NCBI GenBank assembly: GCA_003219345.1
Contig: QHOP01000365.1
Coordinates: forward strand, 1 to 26,329
DNA from: Verrucomicrobiota bacterium
GTDB lineage: Bacteria > Verrucomicrobiota > Verrucomicrobiia > Limisphaerales > AV2
Reading direction: 5' to 3'
Length of the DNA: 26,329 nucleotides
Shown: piece by piece, positions 1-7,451 of the stretch
Layout of the letters: each line of letters begins with the position of its first letter
Position numbering within the stretch: position 1 is the stretch's first letter
Translations under genes and position numbers: made by a program
Notes under the pieces: generated by a model
The model's input: the letters and a program-made list of their open reading frames with translations, nothing else
Database searches by the model: none
What the model was told of the DNA's origin: nothing

Positions 1-2
1 GG

Positions 3-59
3 AAGCATTTCCTCGATCTGGCTTATTGGAACGTCGAGCTGGGCGACGATTTGCAGTAG
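3..59 (+). CDS. C-terminal end of an unidentified protein (partial)
   Basis: An open frame enters from the left edge and stops at a TAG ending at base 59. The visible tail, KHFLDLAYWNVELGDDLQ, has a natural protein composition and is followed by a hairpin that could end transcription. Too little is present to name a family. The opposite strand also has an open frame here but its composition is poorer. Confidence 0.35.
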   Translation, partial: KHFLDLAYWNVELGDDLQ

Positions 60-70
60 CTACCAGCCGC

Positions 71-93
71 GAAAAAACGCACACGGTTTTTTC
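71..93. terminator. Hairpin after the left-edge gene
   Basis: GAAAAAAC (71-78) and GTTTTTTC (86-93) form a perfect 8-bp inverted repeat with a 7-base loop, 12 bases after the stop codon. The stem itself supplies the T-run, so it could act as a terminator in either direction. Function is inferred from position and shape. Confidence 0.45.
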
Positions 94-230
94 GGAGGTC
101 ATCCGCGAATGGCGCGAATTTTCGCCAAGCGATGTCTTCAGCCAAAGAATCAGAGTGGTTGCCAAGACTAATTTCCAATGAATGTCGGTGCGGGACTCCC
201 CCTCTCTCGGCTAAAGCCACCTTTCGCGGA

Positions 231-596
231 TCATCTGGAGGAAGCCCTGGCCGCTTCGATCAGTTCCCAGAACTTGGGATTTTCCTGCAACGCCTCGTCT
301 TCGCCGGTCGGGAGGCTGGAACGGAACAGGAAATCCTTGAGCGAGTTGCGGCTGAGGATCCGATGCACGACAATTCCCAGCTCATGCCGCTCGAAATAAA
401 CGCGATAATCCCCCAGCCGAAACCGGTGCAAAATCTTCCCGTTCCGCTCCAATTTCCCAAACCGCTCCAGGTCCGTTCGCATGACTTCCTGAGGCAATCC
501 GCGGAACTCCCCCAGAATGTGCAATTGCAGTTCCTTGGGCATCTTCGCCAATTCGGCCGCACTCGTGGGATTGAAGATGATCTGAAAGGGTCGCAT
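231..596 (-). CDS. RelE/ParE-family toxin-like protein, apparently orphan
   Basis: A 121-residue protein. The core, residues 1-90, has the RelE/ParE layout: a short first strand (FQIIFNPTSAAEL), two helices, then the strand pair around FRLGDYRVYFE and GIVVHRILSR. Family members are usually ribosome-dependent mRNA nucleases or gyrase poisons kept in check by a partner antitoxin. The last 25-30 residues extend past the usual family length. The ATG at 596 is preceded by AGGAA at very short spacing. No antitoxin is seen on either side: upstream is a broken GxxExxY gene and downstream no convincing frame. It may be an orphan toxin, a remnant, or part of a RelE-like family without a partner. Confidence 0.7.
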   Translation of the reverse strand: MRPFQIIFNPTSAAELAKMPKELQLHILGEFRGLPQEVMRTDLERFGKLERNGKILHRFRLGDYRVYFERHELGIVVHRILSRNSLKDFLFRSSLPTGEDEALQENPKFWELIEAARASSR

Positions 597-623
597 TTTC
601 CTGACTGTCGCTGCTCAACTCAA

Positions 624-795
624 CCACGAATGGACACTAATGAACACGGATCAAGAATCACAAAACGATCCGCTCCCATCCCAACTTCAGGCGTTTGAAG
701 TTGAGGATCAAGACCACTATTGCGCAGCCCACGATCTGGAGCACTCCCTCTTTCAGCACTAATTTATTCGTGTCCATTGGTGTTCATTGGTTGAA
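624..795. repeat. Imperfect inverted pair of a short intergenic repeat
   Basis: Two copies of a motif built from AATGGACAC and AATGAACAC lie in opposite orientation at about 624-648 and 770-795. The right copy supplies the start codon of the deleted GxxExxY frame between them. Motifs of this kind commonly litter verrucomicrobial intergenic DNA (recollection, not tested here). Confidence 0.5.
658..777 (-). pseudogene. GxxExxY-type protein, internally deleted
   Basis: A 39-codon frame starts at the ATG at 777. Its first 20 residues (MDTNKLVLKEGVLQIVGCAI) resemble the N terminus of GxxExxY proteins. Its last 19 (VVLILNFKRLKLGWERIVL) resemble the C-terminal end of the same family, which typically closes with a VGLILNF...LEWERxxL motif. 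The usual 80-100 residues between them, including the GxxExxY motif, are missing in frame. GxxExxY proteins are small PD-(D/E)XK-like proteins of unknown function. I read this as one gene collapsed by an internal deletion; the family assignment rests on remembered motifs. Confidence 0.5.
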
Positions 796-796
796 A

Positions 797-847
797 TGGT
801 AGCGCGTACGGGAATCGAACCCGTCTCACCGCCGATGTGGTTTTGAG
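797..847 (-). tRNA. 3' half of tRNA-Leu(CAA): attachment-site remnant
   Basis: Reading the minus strand from 847, the sequence starts exactly at an anticodon loop, CTCAAAA (anticodon CAA). It continues through the CCAC side of the anticodon stem, the variable region, a normal T arm (ACGGG-TTCGATT-CCCGT), the acceptor strand ACGCGCT, A73 and encoded CCA. The 5' half is absent: the bases before the loop do not pair with CCAC. Tyrosine recombinases often use the anticodon loop to 3' end of a tRNA gene as the attachment core, and an integrase gene starts nearby. The variable region is short for a leucine tRNA, so the identity is moderately sure. The normal T-loop contrasts with the array tRNAs further right. 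Confidence 0.7.
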
Positions 848-887
848 TGGTTCGTGATGGTCGCAATCATTGGAGGTTTCAATGGAA

Positions 888-917
888 GTGCAGGGCGTTT
901 CCTGCACTACTTGCACT
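888..917. promoter_or_regulatory. Candidate integrase arm sites
   Basis: GTGCAGG (888-894) and CCTGCAC (901-907) form a 7-bp inverted repeat. TGCACT occurs directly repeated at 903-908 and 912-917. They lie between the tRNA remnant and the integrase frame, where arm-type binding sites are expected. Binding is inferred. Confidence 0.35.
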
Positions 918-935
918 AAAAAACAATCGATGATT

Positions 936-1967
936 ATGGCCTATCTCTATCGCAAAAATCGTTCACCGTTTTGGTATATCCAATATGTCGATTCCGACAG
1001 AAAAAAGCACGACAAATCCACCGGGTTTCGGGCCGACGATCCGAATGACACCGTAAAAGCAAAAATCCTGCGCGCCGAATTGGAAGCAAAAGAGTATCAG
1101 CGAGTGCCCGTCGTCAACGGCGCTGCGTGGGACACCTGGGTCCCGAAATTCCTGGCGCGACATTGTCAAACCAGGGAGACGTTTGTCAGATACGAAGACG
1201 CTTGGAAATGGATCGCGCTCTGGCTGCAACGCCAGCGAATTCATGCTCCGAGACAACTCACCTACAGGCTCGAGGTCGAGTACGTGGACTGGCGTACCCA
1301 TTTTAAGAAGCGAACCGGCAAGACGGTCAGAAGAAATACCGCCATCCTCGAACTGAAGCTTCTCTCGCTCGTTATGGGGGAAGCGGTTCGTATGGGACAC
1401 GCGGATGCGAATCCGATCGTCAGCATCAAAATTCACAGAGAAAAATCGCCAAAAAAACCTGAGTTGACCGATCAGGAGATTGTGGAAATCCGCCAGGCGT
1501 TGCTCGAAGAGCCGGAGTGGATGCAGATATGTTTCGACATCAGCCTCAACACGGGTTGCCGGCTTCGCGAAACGCGGATTCCACTCAACTGTGTAGACTT
1601 TCGTGAAAACAAGATCACCTTCCCCCATCCGAAGGGGGGCGAAGAGAGGGCTTTCTCGATTCCAATGCCGACCGCAATCAGACCCTTACTGGAGCGGCTG
1701 GCGAATGAGAAGCGACGTTACACGCTGGAATTCCCGTTCCAACCGTCCCGGAGATGGCAACAGTTCTTCATCAAAGTGAAGAAAACCCATCTTTGTCTTC
1801 ACCGTCTACGGGTCACCTACGTCAATCGGCTCCGCCGCGCGCGAGTCCCTCGCGAGGTGGCGATGCGTTTGGTGAACCACGCATCAGAACTCGTTCATCA
1901 GATTTACCAGCGCGAGAAGGTGGAAGACCTGGTCCAATGGCGGGATGCGGTTCAGTTTCCGTCGTAG
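936..1967 (+). CDS. Tyrosine recombinase / phage-type integrase
   Basis: A site-specific DNA recombinase of 343 residues from the ATG at 936 (MAYLYRKNRS). ATGs at 882 and 930 are in frame, but 882 would place the repeats at 888-917 inside the gene; no clear ribosome site decides. Residues 1-60 look like the N-terminal arm-binding strands, about 60-160 like the core-binding SAM-like domain, and 175-343 like the catalytic domain. Catalytic residues are visible: Arg in NTGCRLRE (209 or 211), His289 and Arg292 in LHRLRVTY, His315 in LVNHASE and the nucleophile Tyr324 in QIYQRE. It lies about 90 bp from the tRNA-Leu 3' half, the usual arrangement for an island integrase. No second attachment copy is seen in the window, so the island's other end is unknown. 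Confidence 0.9.
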   Translation: MAYLYRKNRSPFWYIQYVDSDRKKHDKSTGFRADDPNDTVKAKILRAELEAKEYQRVPVVNGAAWDTWVPKFLARHCQTRETFVRYEDAWKWIALWLQRQRIHAPRQLTYRLEVEYVDWRTHFKKRTGKTVRRNTAILELKLLSLVMGEAVRMGHADANPIVSIKIHREKSPKKPELTDQEIVEIRQALLEEPEWMQICFDISLNTGCRLRETRIPLNCVDFRENKITFPHPKGGEERAFSIPMPTAIRPLLERLANEKRRYTLEFPFQPSRRWQQFFIKVKKTHLCLHRLRVTYVNRLRRARVPREVAMRLVNHASELVHQIYQREKVEDLVQWRDAVQFPS

Positions 1968-2086
1968 AATCGTCCCGAGTGAAGAGGGAAATTTTGAGCA
2001 ACCGGTCTTGATCCTTTCAAAACGGTGCGTGCTGGCGCTTCTTTTTACCTAGCGACTCCAATCACGCGGTGTTGATGCGCCTGCTG

Positions 2087-2113
2087 TGTTAAAAAAACCC
2101 TGTTTTTTTAACA
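2087..2113. terminator. A/T-rich hairpin downstream of integrase
   Basis: TGTTAAAAAAA (2087-2097) pairs with TTTTTTTAACA (2103-2113), 11 bp with a 5-base loop. It is about 120 bp past the integrase stop and works as a T-rich stem on either strand, so it may serve as a bidirectional terminator facing the sigma-factor gene. Confidence 0.5.
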
Positions 2114-2220
2114 GCATAATTGGGGCTTTTCGCAATTCGCCGCACTGCTCGATGCTGCGAACATACCGGTGCTCGGTCGGCCAATCATGGAAAAATTTCC
2201 AAACCAAGACATGCAGACCG

Positions 2221-2364
2221 CGAGCGTGAATCTTAAGCGCCCTCCCTTGGCGATGCGAACGCGGTCAAAGTGGAGGCGAAGGGCAACAGGGCGCACTACA
2301 TTGACGGCGCGAGCAAGCCATATAATTGAGGCGTGAGGCACGCTCCGGTTCTGCCAATGCGCAT
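2221..2364. repeat. Dispersed repeat R1, copy 1
   Basis: About 145 bp beginning CGAGCGTG and ending GCCAATGCGCAT, closely matching 6435-6583. Shared blocks include GTGGAGGCGAAGGGCAA, AGGGCGCACTACATTGACGG and GGCACGCTCCGG. Short open frames across it are not convincing genes. The rest of 2000-2433 holds only this repeat, the hairpin at 2087 and unremarkable sequence. Confidence 0.75.
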
Positions 2365-2433
2365 ATTTCCTTCTCCTCAAACGAGGGTCGGTGTGTGTCC
2401 GAGCACTGTTAGAGCTGGAATCGAGGAAGTCTT

Positions 2434-4080
2434 TTAGCCACCCCCACGCTGGTTGGACCGGGCGCGGCCCCCGAGGCGTTGCCGCACCGCCCGAGCATAG
2501 TACGCGATGGGTACAAGGGAGAGAACAGTGATCACGATGAGTATGATCATTTGAGTTTGTTCCGCGTGCGGGTCGGCCAGAAGCTGGCGGGCGATACGGT
2601 CGTTCGCATGTTGGGCAAATGCCACCGGGCCTTCGGCCGCGATCCTGGCGATGGCGAATCCACTGCCCTGTGCCGTCTCCCATCCGAGCGCGGACAACCA
2701 CGCATAAGCCTTCACGCCCACGGCCATGCAGCCGACGGCGGACAAACCGACGCCCGCCGTGCCGAGTGAAATCACACCCACACTGAGCGTGCCGACGGCA
2801 AAGAGTCCGATGGCGATCGCGCCGATACTGAACGGCGCGACCGCATACCCGCCCCACGCGAACAGAAGCCCATAGGCGCGGTCCCCGCCGGCGAACCAGC
2901 CAAATACAGGGCGTTCGCCCTCGTCGGGTGAGGAATACCGCACATGCACCAGCGGCACTCCGAGCAATGTCAACCGGCTTCGGTACTCACCGGCGGACGA
3001 ACCGACTTGATCCCTGGGATCACGAAACAACTCAGGATGCAGTCGGCGTTCCTCCGATCTCATCTTACGCATTCTGTGCATCACCCGCAGCATCGCCGCA
3101 GGCCAGCACACGACGAACGCGAGCACGAGTGCCTGGGTGATCACGGCAAAGATCGCCCGACTTTCCCACCAGTGAAACGCGGCGGCGCGAAGCAAATACA
3201 AGACGCCCAGCAATCCGAGCGCGCCGAAGAACAACCCCAGCGTGATCTTCACGACGGCGCGACGTTCCCGTGGCGTTCGCGCCTGATCGAGACTGGCGCG
3301 CAGCGCCAACACTGTGGAGACCGCGCCCGAGACGGAAGCAAGCAGCGCCGCGATTCCCGTGGACTTGGCCATCAAGCTGCCGTGCGCCGCCGCCGCTGCG
3401 CCGATGCCTGCGGCCTTGGCCGGTGTGGCCATCGCCGGCAGCGCCGCCAGCACGCCCAGCGTGAAGACGCGGCCGGGTGTGCTCCGGGAGAGCGCGCCTT
3501 CCACGAAGGAAAGCACCCGCTCCTGCAAAATCTTGCGACCACGCGCGAGCCGCTGCTTGACTGCATCCTCGGTGAGATCGAGCGCGGCCGCCACGTGTTC
3601 CACCGAACGATGCTCGCGGTAGTAGAGGATCAGCGGTTCGCGATACAACTCGGGCACGCGCTCCAGTGCGCTCCACAAGATCGCCTGCTCCTCCTTGTCC
3701 ATCGCGAGGTCCGCCGCGGGCTTCTCGCCCGACGGCATCTCCTCCGCCAGCTCAAGCGCTTCCGCCTGCCGAACTGGTTCCTGTCCATCCGAGCGACGCA
3801 GCCGGCCGACCTTGTAACGTAGTATCCCGCACAACCAAGGACGGAGCTTTTCCTGCTCGCGCAGAGTGCGGAGCTGGCGCCACGCGTCAACGAACGCCTC
3901 CTGCGCCAGGTCCTCGCTCTCGCTCAAGCTTCCGGTCGCGGAATAGGCCAGTGAGCAGAGGAGACGCTGGTATCGCTCCACAATCCGGCTGAAGGCTTCG
4001 CGATCGCCTGCCAGGCAGGCAGCCACCAGCTCCGCATCCGTGACGAGTTCAATTGAGGTCATGGTTTCCGCAACGCGCAT
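2434..4080 (-). CDS. ECF sigma factor fused to a large membrane domain
   Basis: A 548-residue protein. Residues 10-75 form sigma region 2 (DREAFSRIVERY ... SEDLAQEAFVDAWRQL) and 135-190 region 4 (LERVPELYREPLILYY ... LTEDAVKQRLARGRKIL), the -10 and -35 recognition parts of an extracytoplasmic-function sigma. After residue 200 the protein becomes hydrophobic: segments near 205-215, 245-255, 275-295, 305-330, a glycine-rich block at about 410-460 (repeats like AIAIGLFAVGTLSVGVISLG) and a last helix near 515-530. Such fusions occur in Planctomycetes and Verrucomicrobia, where the membrane part probably senses or tethers in place of a separate anti-sigma factor. Start is ATG 4080, or the second ATG at 4062 (MTSIELV). 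It is divergent from the CIA30 gene, a possible target. Confidence 0.85.
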   Translation of the reverse strand: MRVAETMTSIELVTDAELVAACLAGDREAFSRIVERYQRLLCSLAYSATGSLSESEDLAQEAFVDAWRQLRTLREQEKLRPWLCGILRYKVGRLRRSDGQEPVRQAEALELAEEMPSGEKPAADLAMDKEEQAILWSALERVPELYREPLILYYREHRSVEHVAAALDLTEDAVKQRLARGRKILQERVLSFVEGALSRSTPGRVFTLGVLAALPAMATPAKAAGIGAAAAAHGSLMAKSTGIAALLASVSGAVSTVLALRASLDQARTPRERRAVVKITLGLFFGALGLLGVLYLLRAAAFHWWESRAIFAVITQALVLAFVVCWPAAMLRVMHRMRKMRSEERRLHPELFRDPRDQVGSSAGEYRSRLTLLGVPLVHVRYSSPDEGERPVFGWFAGGDRAYGLLFAWGGYAVAPFSIGAIAIGLFAVGTLSVGVISLGTAGVGLSAVGCMAVGVKAYAWLSALGWETAQGSGFAIARIAAEGPVAFAQHANDRIARQLLADPHAEQTQMIILIVITVLSLVPIAYYARAVRQRLGGRARSNQRGGG

Positions 4081-4338
4081 GATGCTTCACCGGTAAGTGC
4101 CCGAAAAGCTCGAATCGGTGACAAGATTTTTTCTCCTGCCAGAGGCCAGCCGGGCACGAAGTCGTCGAAAGGCTTGAAAATCACACCATTTCGCCGGCAC
4201 CGAAGAAACTTTGTCACCGGAAGCACCGATTCGGGTACCTATATGCGAAATGTGATGCACCCACTGGATCTTGCCTCCTAACGAAGCGGCCAGTTGGTGC
4301 ACGACTAAACAACTCAAGCAATCCGACATAACTCAATC

Positions 4339-4956
4339 ATGAAAATGAACCTGATTCAATCCTCCCCGACAACCCGCCTCAGACCGCTGGCGACCACCTT
4401 AATCACCGCACTCTTCGCGTTCGGCTCGATCGCGGTACAGGCCGCGACCGCTCCCATGTTGCTCGACGATTACTCGGATCCCACGCGCAACAAGAACGGA
4501 GTTGAACGGCTCCTGATCGACGACAAGGCCGTCGGCAGCAAGTCACAGGCGACCCAGAAGTGCGAGAACGGGGTGCTGTCAGTCAAAGGTGACCTGGTGC
4601 CGGGGCGCGGAGTCCCCGCGTTCATCAGCGAGGTGTCACTCCTTTCGGCTGACGGGAAACCGAAAGATTTGACCGGCTACCAGGGCGTTCGCCTTCGCGT
4701 AAAGGTCACCAAGGGCATTCTGTGCGTTCAAGTGAGCAGTTCCGAGATCGCCAACTTCGACTACCACACCGGCGCGCCGATCGCAGGCAAGCGCGGAGAG
4801 TTTCAAGAGGTGCGGATTCCGTTCAAGGAGATGAAACGCGCCTGGTCGGAGCAGACCGTGCTCAATCTGAAATCCATCACGAGCGTCAACCTGGTCTCCT
4901 TCGGCCTGGCCAAGGATGCGTTCGCCTACGAAGTGGATGAAATCGGCTTCTATTGA
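4339..4956 (+). CDS. Secreted CIA30-domain protein
   Basis: A 205-residue protein. Residues 1-37 are a signal peptide: a charged start, a hydrophobic stretch around TTLITALFAFGSIAV and a plausible cleavage after VQAA. The rest matches the CIA30 fold (named after mitochondrial complex I intermediate-associated protein 30), a jelly-roll similar to carbohydrate-binding modules: DDYSD near the start, LTGYQGVRLRVK in the middle, FQEVRIPFKEM and a closing AYEVDEIGFY. Bacterial members are mostly of unknown role. It stops 24 bp before the acyltransferase and is probably co-transcribed with it. The 258 bp separating it from the divergent sigma gene should contain both promoters; I could not pick them out. 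Confidence 0.7.
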   Translation: MKMNLIQSSPTTRLRPLATTLITALFAFGSIAVQAATAPMLLDDYSDPTRNKNGVERLLIDDKAVGSKSQATQKCENGVLSVKGDLVPGRGVPAFISEVSLLSADGKPKDLTGYQGVRLRVKVTKGILCVQVSSSEIANFDYHTGAPIAGKRGEFQEVRIPFKEMKRAWSEQTVLNLKSITSVNLVSFGLAKDAFAYEVDEIGFY

Positions 4957-4980
4957 ACCAACGATCAACCCCTTGATATC

Positions 4981-6213
4981 ATGACCCCCACCACCGCCGA
5001 AAGAACCTTTACCAGCTCGCACAATGCGGTTGGTTCCCGCCTCGACTACCTCGATGCAACCCGGGCATTCGCACTTTTGCTTGGCATCGTGTTCCATGCG
5101 TGTCTGTCGTTTATGCCGATCTTCATGGGCTGGGCGGTTCAAGACGTCTCGACCAGTCCGCTGGTGGCGATGTTCATGACGGTCAGTCACTCGTTCCGCA
5201 TGGAAACGTTTTTTCTGCTCGCGGGCTTCTTCAGTCACCTGACCTTTCACCGCAAGGGCGCCGGCGAATTCGTGCGCTCGCGCGTGCTCCGGATCGCGGT
5301 GCCGTTTGTTGTCGGCTGGTTCATTCTGCACCCGCTGGTTGTGTCCGGCTGGATCATGGGCTCAGCCAGCCTGCGTGGGGATGTCGACGTCTGGGCCGGT
5401 CTTCTGGGTGGCTTCCAATCCCTTTCGACCCTTCCGGCCGGGATCTTCGCAGGATCACACCTGTGGTTCCTGTACTACCTGGCGATGATCACCGCCCTGG
5501 TCCTCGCCGTGCGGGGATTGCTGACCACGACCGGTTCGCGGCACGCGAAGATGGTCCGGCGGGCCGACACCGCGGTTGCATGGCTGGCCAACTCCCCGGT
5601 TTCCCTGTTGATCCTCGCGGTTCCGACGGCGGCTACACTGTGGTTTATGCGCTTCTGGGGCATGGATACGCCGGACCAGGGACTTCAACCAAACATTCCG
5701 GTGCTGGTCATCTACGGCGGCTTCTTCGTTCTGGGATGGATGTTGAGCCGGCAACGCGAGCTGATCTCTCAGTTCGCACGGCTCACACCGCAGCGCTGGA
5801 TTTTGGCGGGCCTCGGCATCACCGCCATCCTCCTGCTGGGCGACATCGAACGCGACCCGGGCCATCCCCACTATGTCGCCGCGCATGTTGCCTATGCCGT
5901 GAGTTACGCCTTGACGATGTGGTCGCTCGTGTCTCTGACCATCGGTGTCTTCAGGAAACTGTGCCAGCGGCCCAACGCCTTCATTCGCTACGTCGCTGAC
6001 TCGTCCTACTGGATGTACCTGGTCCACCTGCCGGTCGTGGTCTGGCTCCAGGTGGCGGTCGCCGAGCTGCCGCTGCACTGGTCGCTCAAGCTTGCGTTCG
6101 TCTCCACGATCACCATCGCCCTTTCGTTGTTCACCTACGACCTCTTCGTGCGCTCGACATTTATCGGCTGGGTGCTGAATGGCCGTCGCCGCGACCGGGT
6201 GATGGTTTCCTAG
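4981..6213 (+). CDS. Acyltransferase family 3 membrane protein (MdoC/OpgC-like)
   Basis: A 410-residue polytopic inner-membrane protein with about ten hydrophobic segments. The N terminus has the acyltransferase-3 signature: RLDYLDATRAFALLLGIVFHA, with the conserved His of the first helix, then SHSFRMETFFLLAGFFS. The last part (YVADSSYWMYLVHLPVVVWLQV) matches the end of the same domain. Family enzymes move acyl groups such as acetyl or succinyl across the membrane onto glycans; MdoC/OpgC succinylates periplasmic glucans. The substrate here cannot be read. It follows the CIA30 gene by 24 bp, which suggests the pair modifies or binds a cell-surface or periplasmic glycan. The 3' end overlaps an HsdR-like fragment on the other strand. 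Confidence 0.85.
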   Translation: MTPTTAERTFTSSHNAVGSRLDYLDATRAFALLLGIVFHACLSFMPIFMGWAVQDVSTSPLVAMFMTVSHSFRMETFFLLAGFFSHLTFHRKGAGEFVRSRVLRIAVPFVVGWFILHPLVVSGWIMGSASLRGDVDVWAGLLGGFQSLSTLPAGIFAGSHLWFLYYLAMITALVLAVRGLLTTTGSRHAKMVRRADTAVAWLANSPVSLLILAVPTAATLWFMRFWGMDTPDQGLQPNIPVLVIYGGFFVLGWMLSRQRELISQFARLTPQRWILAGLGITAILLLGDIERDPGHPHYVAAHVAYAVSYALTMWSLVSLTIGVFRKLCQRPNAFIRYVADSSYWMYLVHLPVVVWLQVAVAELPLHWSLKLAFVSTITIALSLFTYDLFVRSTFIGWVLNGRRRDRVMVS

Positions 6214-6325
6214 TTGTAGTGATCAGGTTCTCATCGAACGCCGCGCGTGCGGAAACGCTCGGCTTCTGCAACTCGATAACAACCTGCGGCAGGCCGTTGG
6301 CGAGTCCGACCAAAACCCGGGGGCA
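6209..6325 (-). pseudogene. Fragment resembling HsdR (type I restriction subunit)
   Basis: A minus-strand frame reads PRVLVGLANGLPQVVIELQK followed by PSVSARAAFDENLITTTR. This is close to the N-terminal nuclease core of type I restriction R subunits, normally RPDIVLFVNGLPLVVIELKNP...AFNQLQxYK. The catalytic Asp (RPD) and Lys (ELK) positions are changed to Val and Gln, and nothing before or after continues the gene, so it is a small dead remnant. The match is by motif memory only. Confidence 0.45.
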
Positions 6326-6434
6326 AGTGTGGAGCGCGCCGGTGACGTTGAACGGGCACCATCCTGGTCCATAGGAACAGTATAAATCAAACGGGATTCC
6401 CACCGACGGTTTCTTGAACCAGGCATGCACACTT

Positions 6435-6583
6435 CGAGCGTGCCTTCCTAAGCGCCGTCCCTCTTGGCGAAGCAAACGCGGTCAATGTGGAGGCGAAGGG
6501 CAATAGGGCGCACTACATTGACGGCGCGAGCGAGCCATACAATTGAAGGCGCGAGGCACGCTCCGGCTCTGCCAATGCGCATA
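6435..6583. repeat. Dispersed repeat R1, copy 2
   Basis: About 149 bp matching 2221-2364 with scattered substitutions and small indels. It is followed after 10 bp by repeat R2, so the two may travel as a composite at this site, whereas each stands alone at 2221 and 15256. Confidence 0.75.
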
Positions 6584-6592
6584 CTGAGCTGC

Positions 6593-6943
6593 GCGACTCC
6601 GGCACATCATGGCCCCGCCTGACTTCATTTGCCGGGGATGCAACTGCTGCCACGCCGTTTGGACCCATCCTTTAGAGTGGATGCGTCGATTCAATCCTTC
6701 GGCCTGGCCGTCGATCTCCTAGTGTCGCCTCGGTTGGGAGTCGGCGACGGGAGACGGAGCGATTCCGAAGGAAGGGGAGCAGGGGCCGGAGGAAGTAGCG
6801 GAGCGACCGAGCCAAGTCGCAACGGAAGCGTGACGCGGGCTGCGTCGTTCGCAAGCCGGAACGAGCACGCGCGGAGCAGAGGGAGCAGCACGGGCGTCGG
6901 GGTGCGTCGCGACCCGGCGCGAAGCGCGTGTTGGTTCCGGCGG
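6593..6943. repeat. Dispersed repeat R2, copy 1
   Basis: About 350 bp, over 90 percent alike by eye to 15256-15598. Identical blocks include CTGCCACGCCGTTTGGACCC, AGTGGATGCGTCGATTCAAT and GGAACGAGCACGCGCGGAGC. Several short frames run through it but none is shared cleanly between the copies. It begins with a GACTCCGGCAC motif and ends at TTGGTTCCGGCGG. No transposase or terminal repeats were seen. The span 6214-6965 holds only this, R1 and the HsdR fragment. Confidence 0.85.
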
Positions 6944-6965
6944 TCTATGCTCGTCTGATGCCCGA

Positions 6966-7184
6966 TTAAGACGGAGCTGCGTCCTGTTTTCTCAGAAAGG
7001 CAGTTTGGTGTTCCGGGTCGATTCTGAACGTCATGCCGTGCCGCCTGGCGATTCTTTCACAAACCTCGATGTCGTAATCGCGATTGAGGTTGATGAGATC
7101 AACTTCCTCTTCGTTGGCCGCGTGCCGGTGGAACGTGTTGAGCCATTCCATTCGAGGATCACATCTCAACACTATCGGCGGCAT
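6966..7184 (-). CDS. Small hypothetical protein (72 aa)
   Basis: The frame has a natural composition (EEEVDLINLNRDYDIEVCER), contains no membrane segment and ends just before repeat R2. No ribosome site is obvious before the ATG at 7184. I do not recognise a family. It could be a real small soluble protein or the remains of a larger gene. Confidence 0.4.
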   Translation of the reverse strand: MPPIVLRCDPRMEWLNTFHRHAANEEEVDLINLNRDYDIEVCERIARRHGMTFRIDPEHQTAFLRKQDAAPS

Positions 7185-7269
7185 GATGTCAGTTAATCAA
7201 GCACCGCCGCGCTTTTCAACTTTGTCCTGAGCCGGGTCAGAAGCGTCGTCTGAGACAACTCGGCGGATA

Positions 7270-7333
7270 TGCACTAGTGCTTATCGGCGGCTAGGCACTG
7301 ATGCTTATCGATGACTATGCACTAGTGCTTATA
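7270..7333. repeat. Three 24-bp tandem repeats with palindromic core
   Basis: Units start at 7270, 7294 and 7318. Units 1 and 3 contain the palindrome GCACTAGTGC followed by TTAT; unit 2 reads GCACTGATGC. The period of 24 bp is a little over two helical turns, so a protein would bind the same face each time. They end 118 bp before the hybrid kinase gene, and a weak TTGCGT-N16-TGTAAA promoter-like pair follows at 7369-7396. A regulator-binding site is likely, but the regulator is unknown. Confidence 0.6.
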
Positions 7334-7451
7334 CATTCCAGATTCGATCATTCTTTCACCAAACATACTTGCGTTACGCAGAACACACCCTGTAAAGGAT
7401 TGCACCGCCCTAAGCGATTGGATTCGGGACTGGAAATCAAAAGTCAGGGAA

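Noticed and set aside
132..698. A 188-codon plus-strand frame at the left end
   Set aside because: Runs antisense through the RelE-like toxin and the GxxExxY remnant, with Pro/Gln-rich shadow composition.
2944..3822. A 292-codon plus-strand frame opposite the sigma factor
   Set aside because: His/Gln/Arg-rich antisense of the ECF gene.
4087..4329. An 80-codon frame in the sigma/CIA30 intergenic region
   Set aside because: No ribosome site, unnatural composition, and it occupies the space needed for two divergent promoters.
6672..6854. Short frames in repeat R2
   Set aside because: The two repeat copies do not preserve the same frame or stop, so they are not under coding selection.
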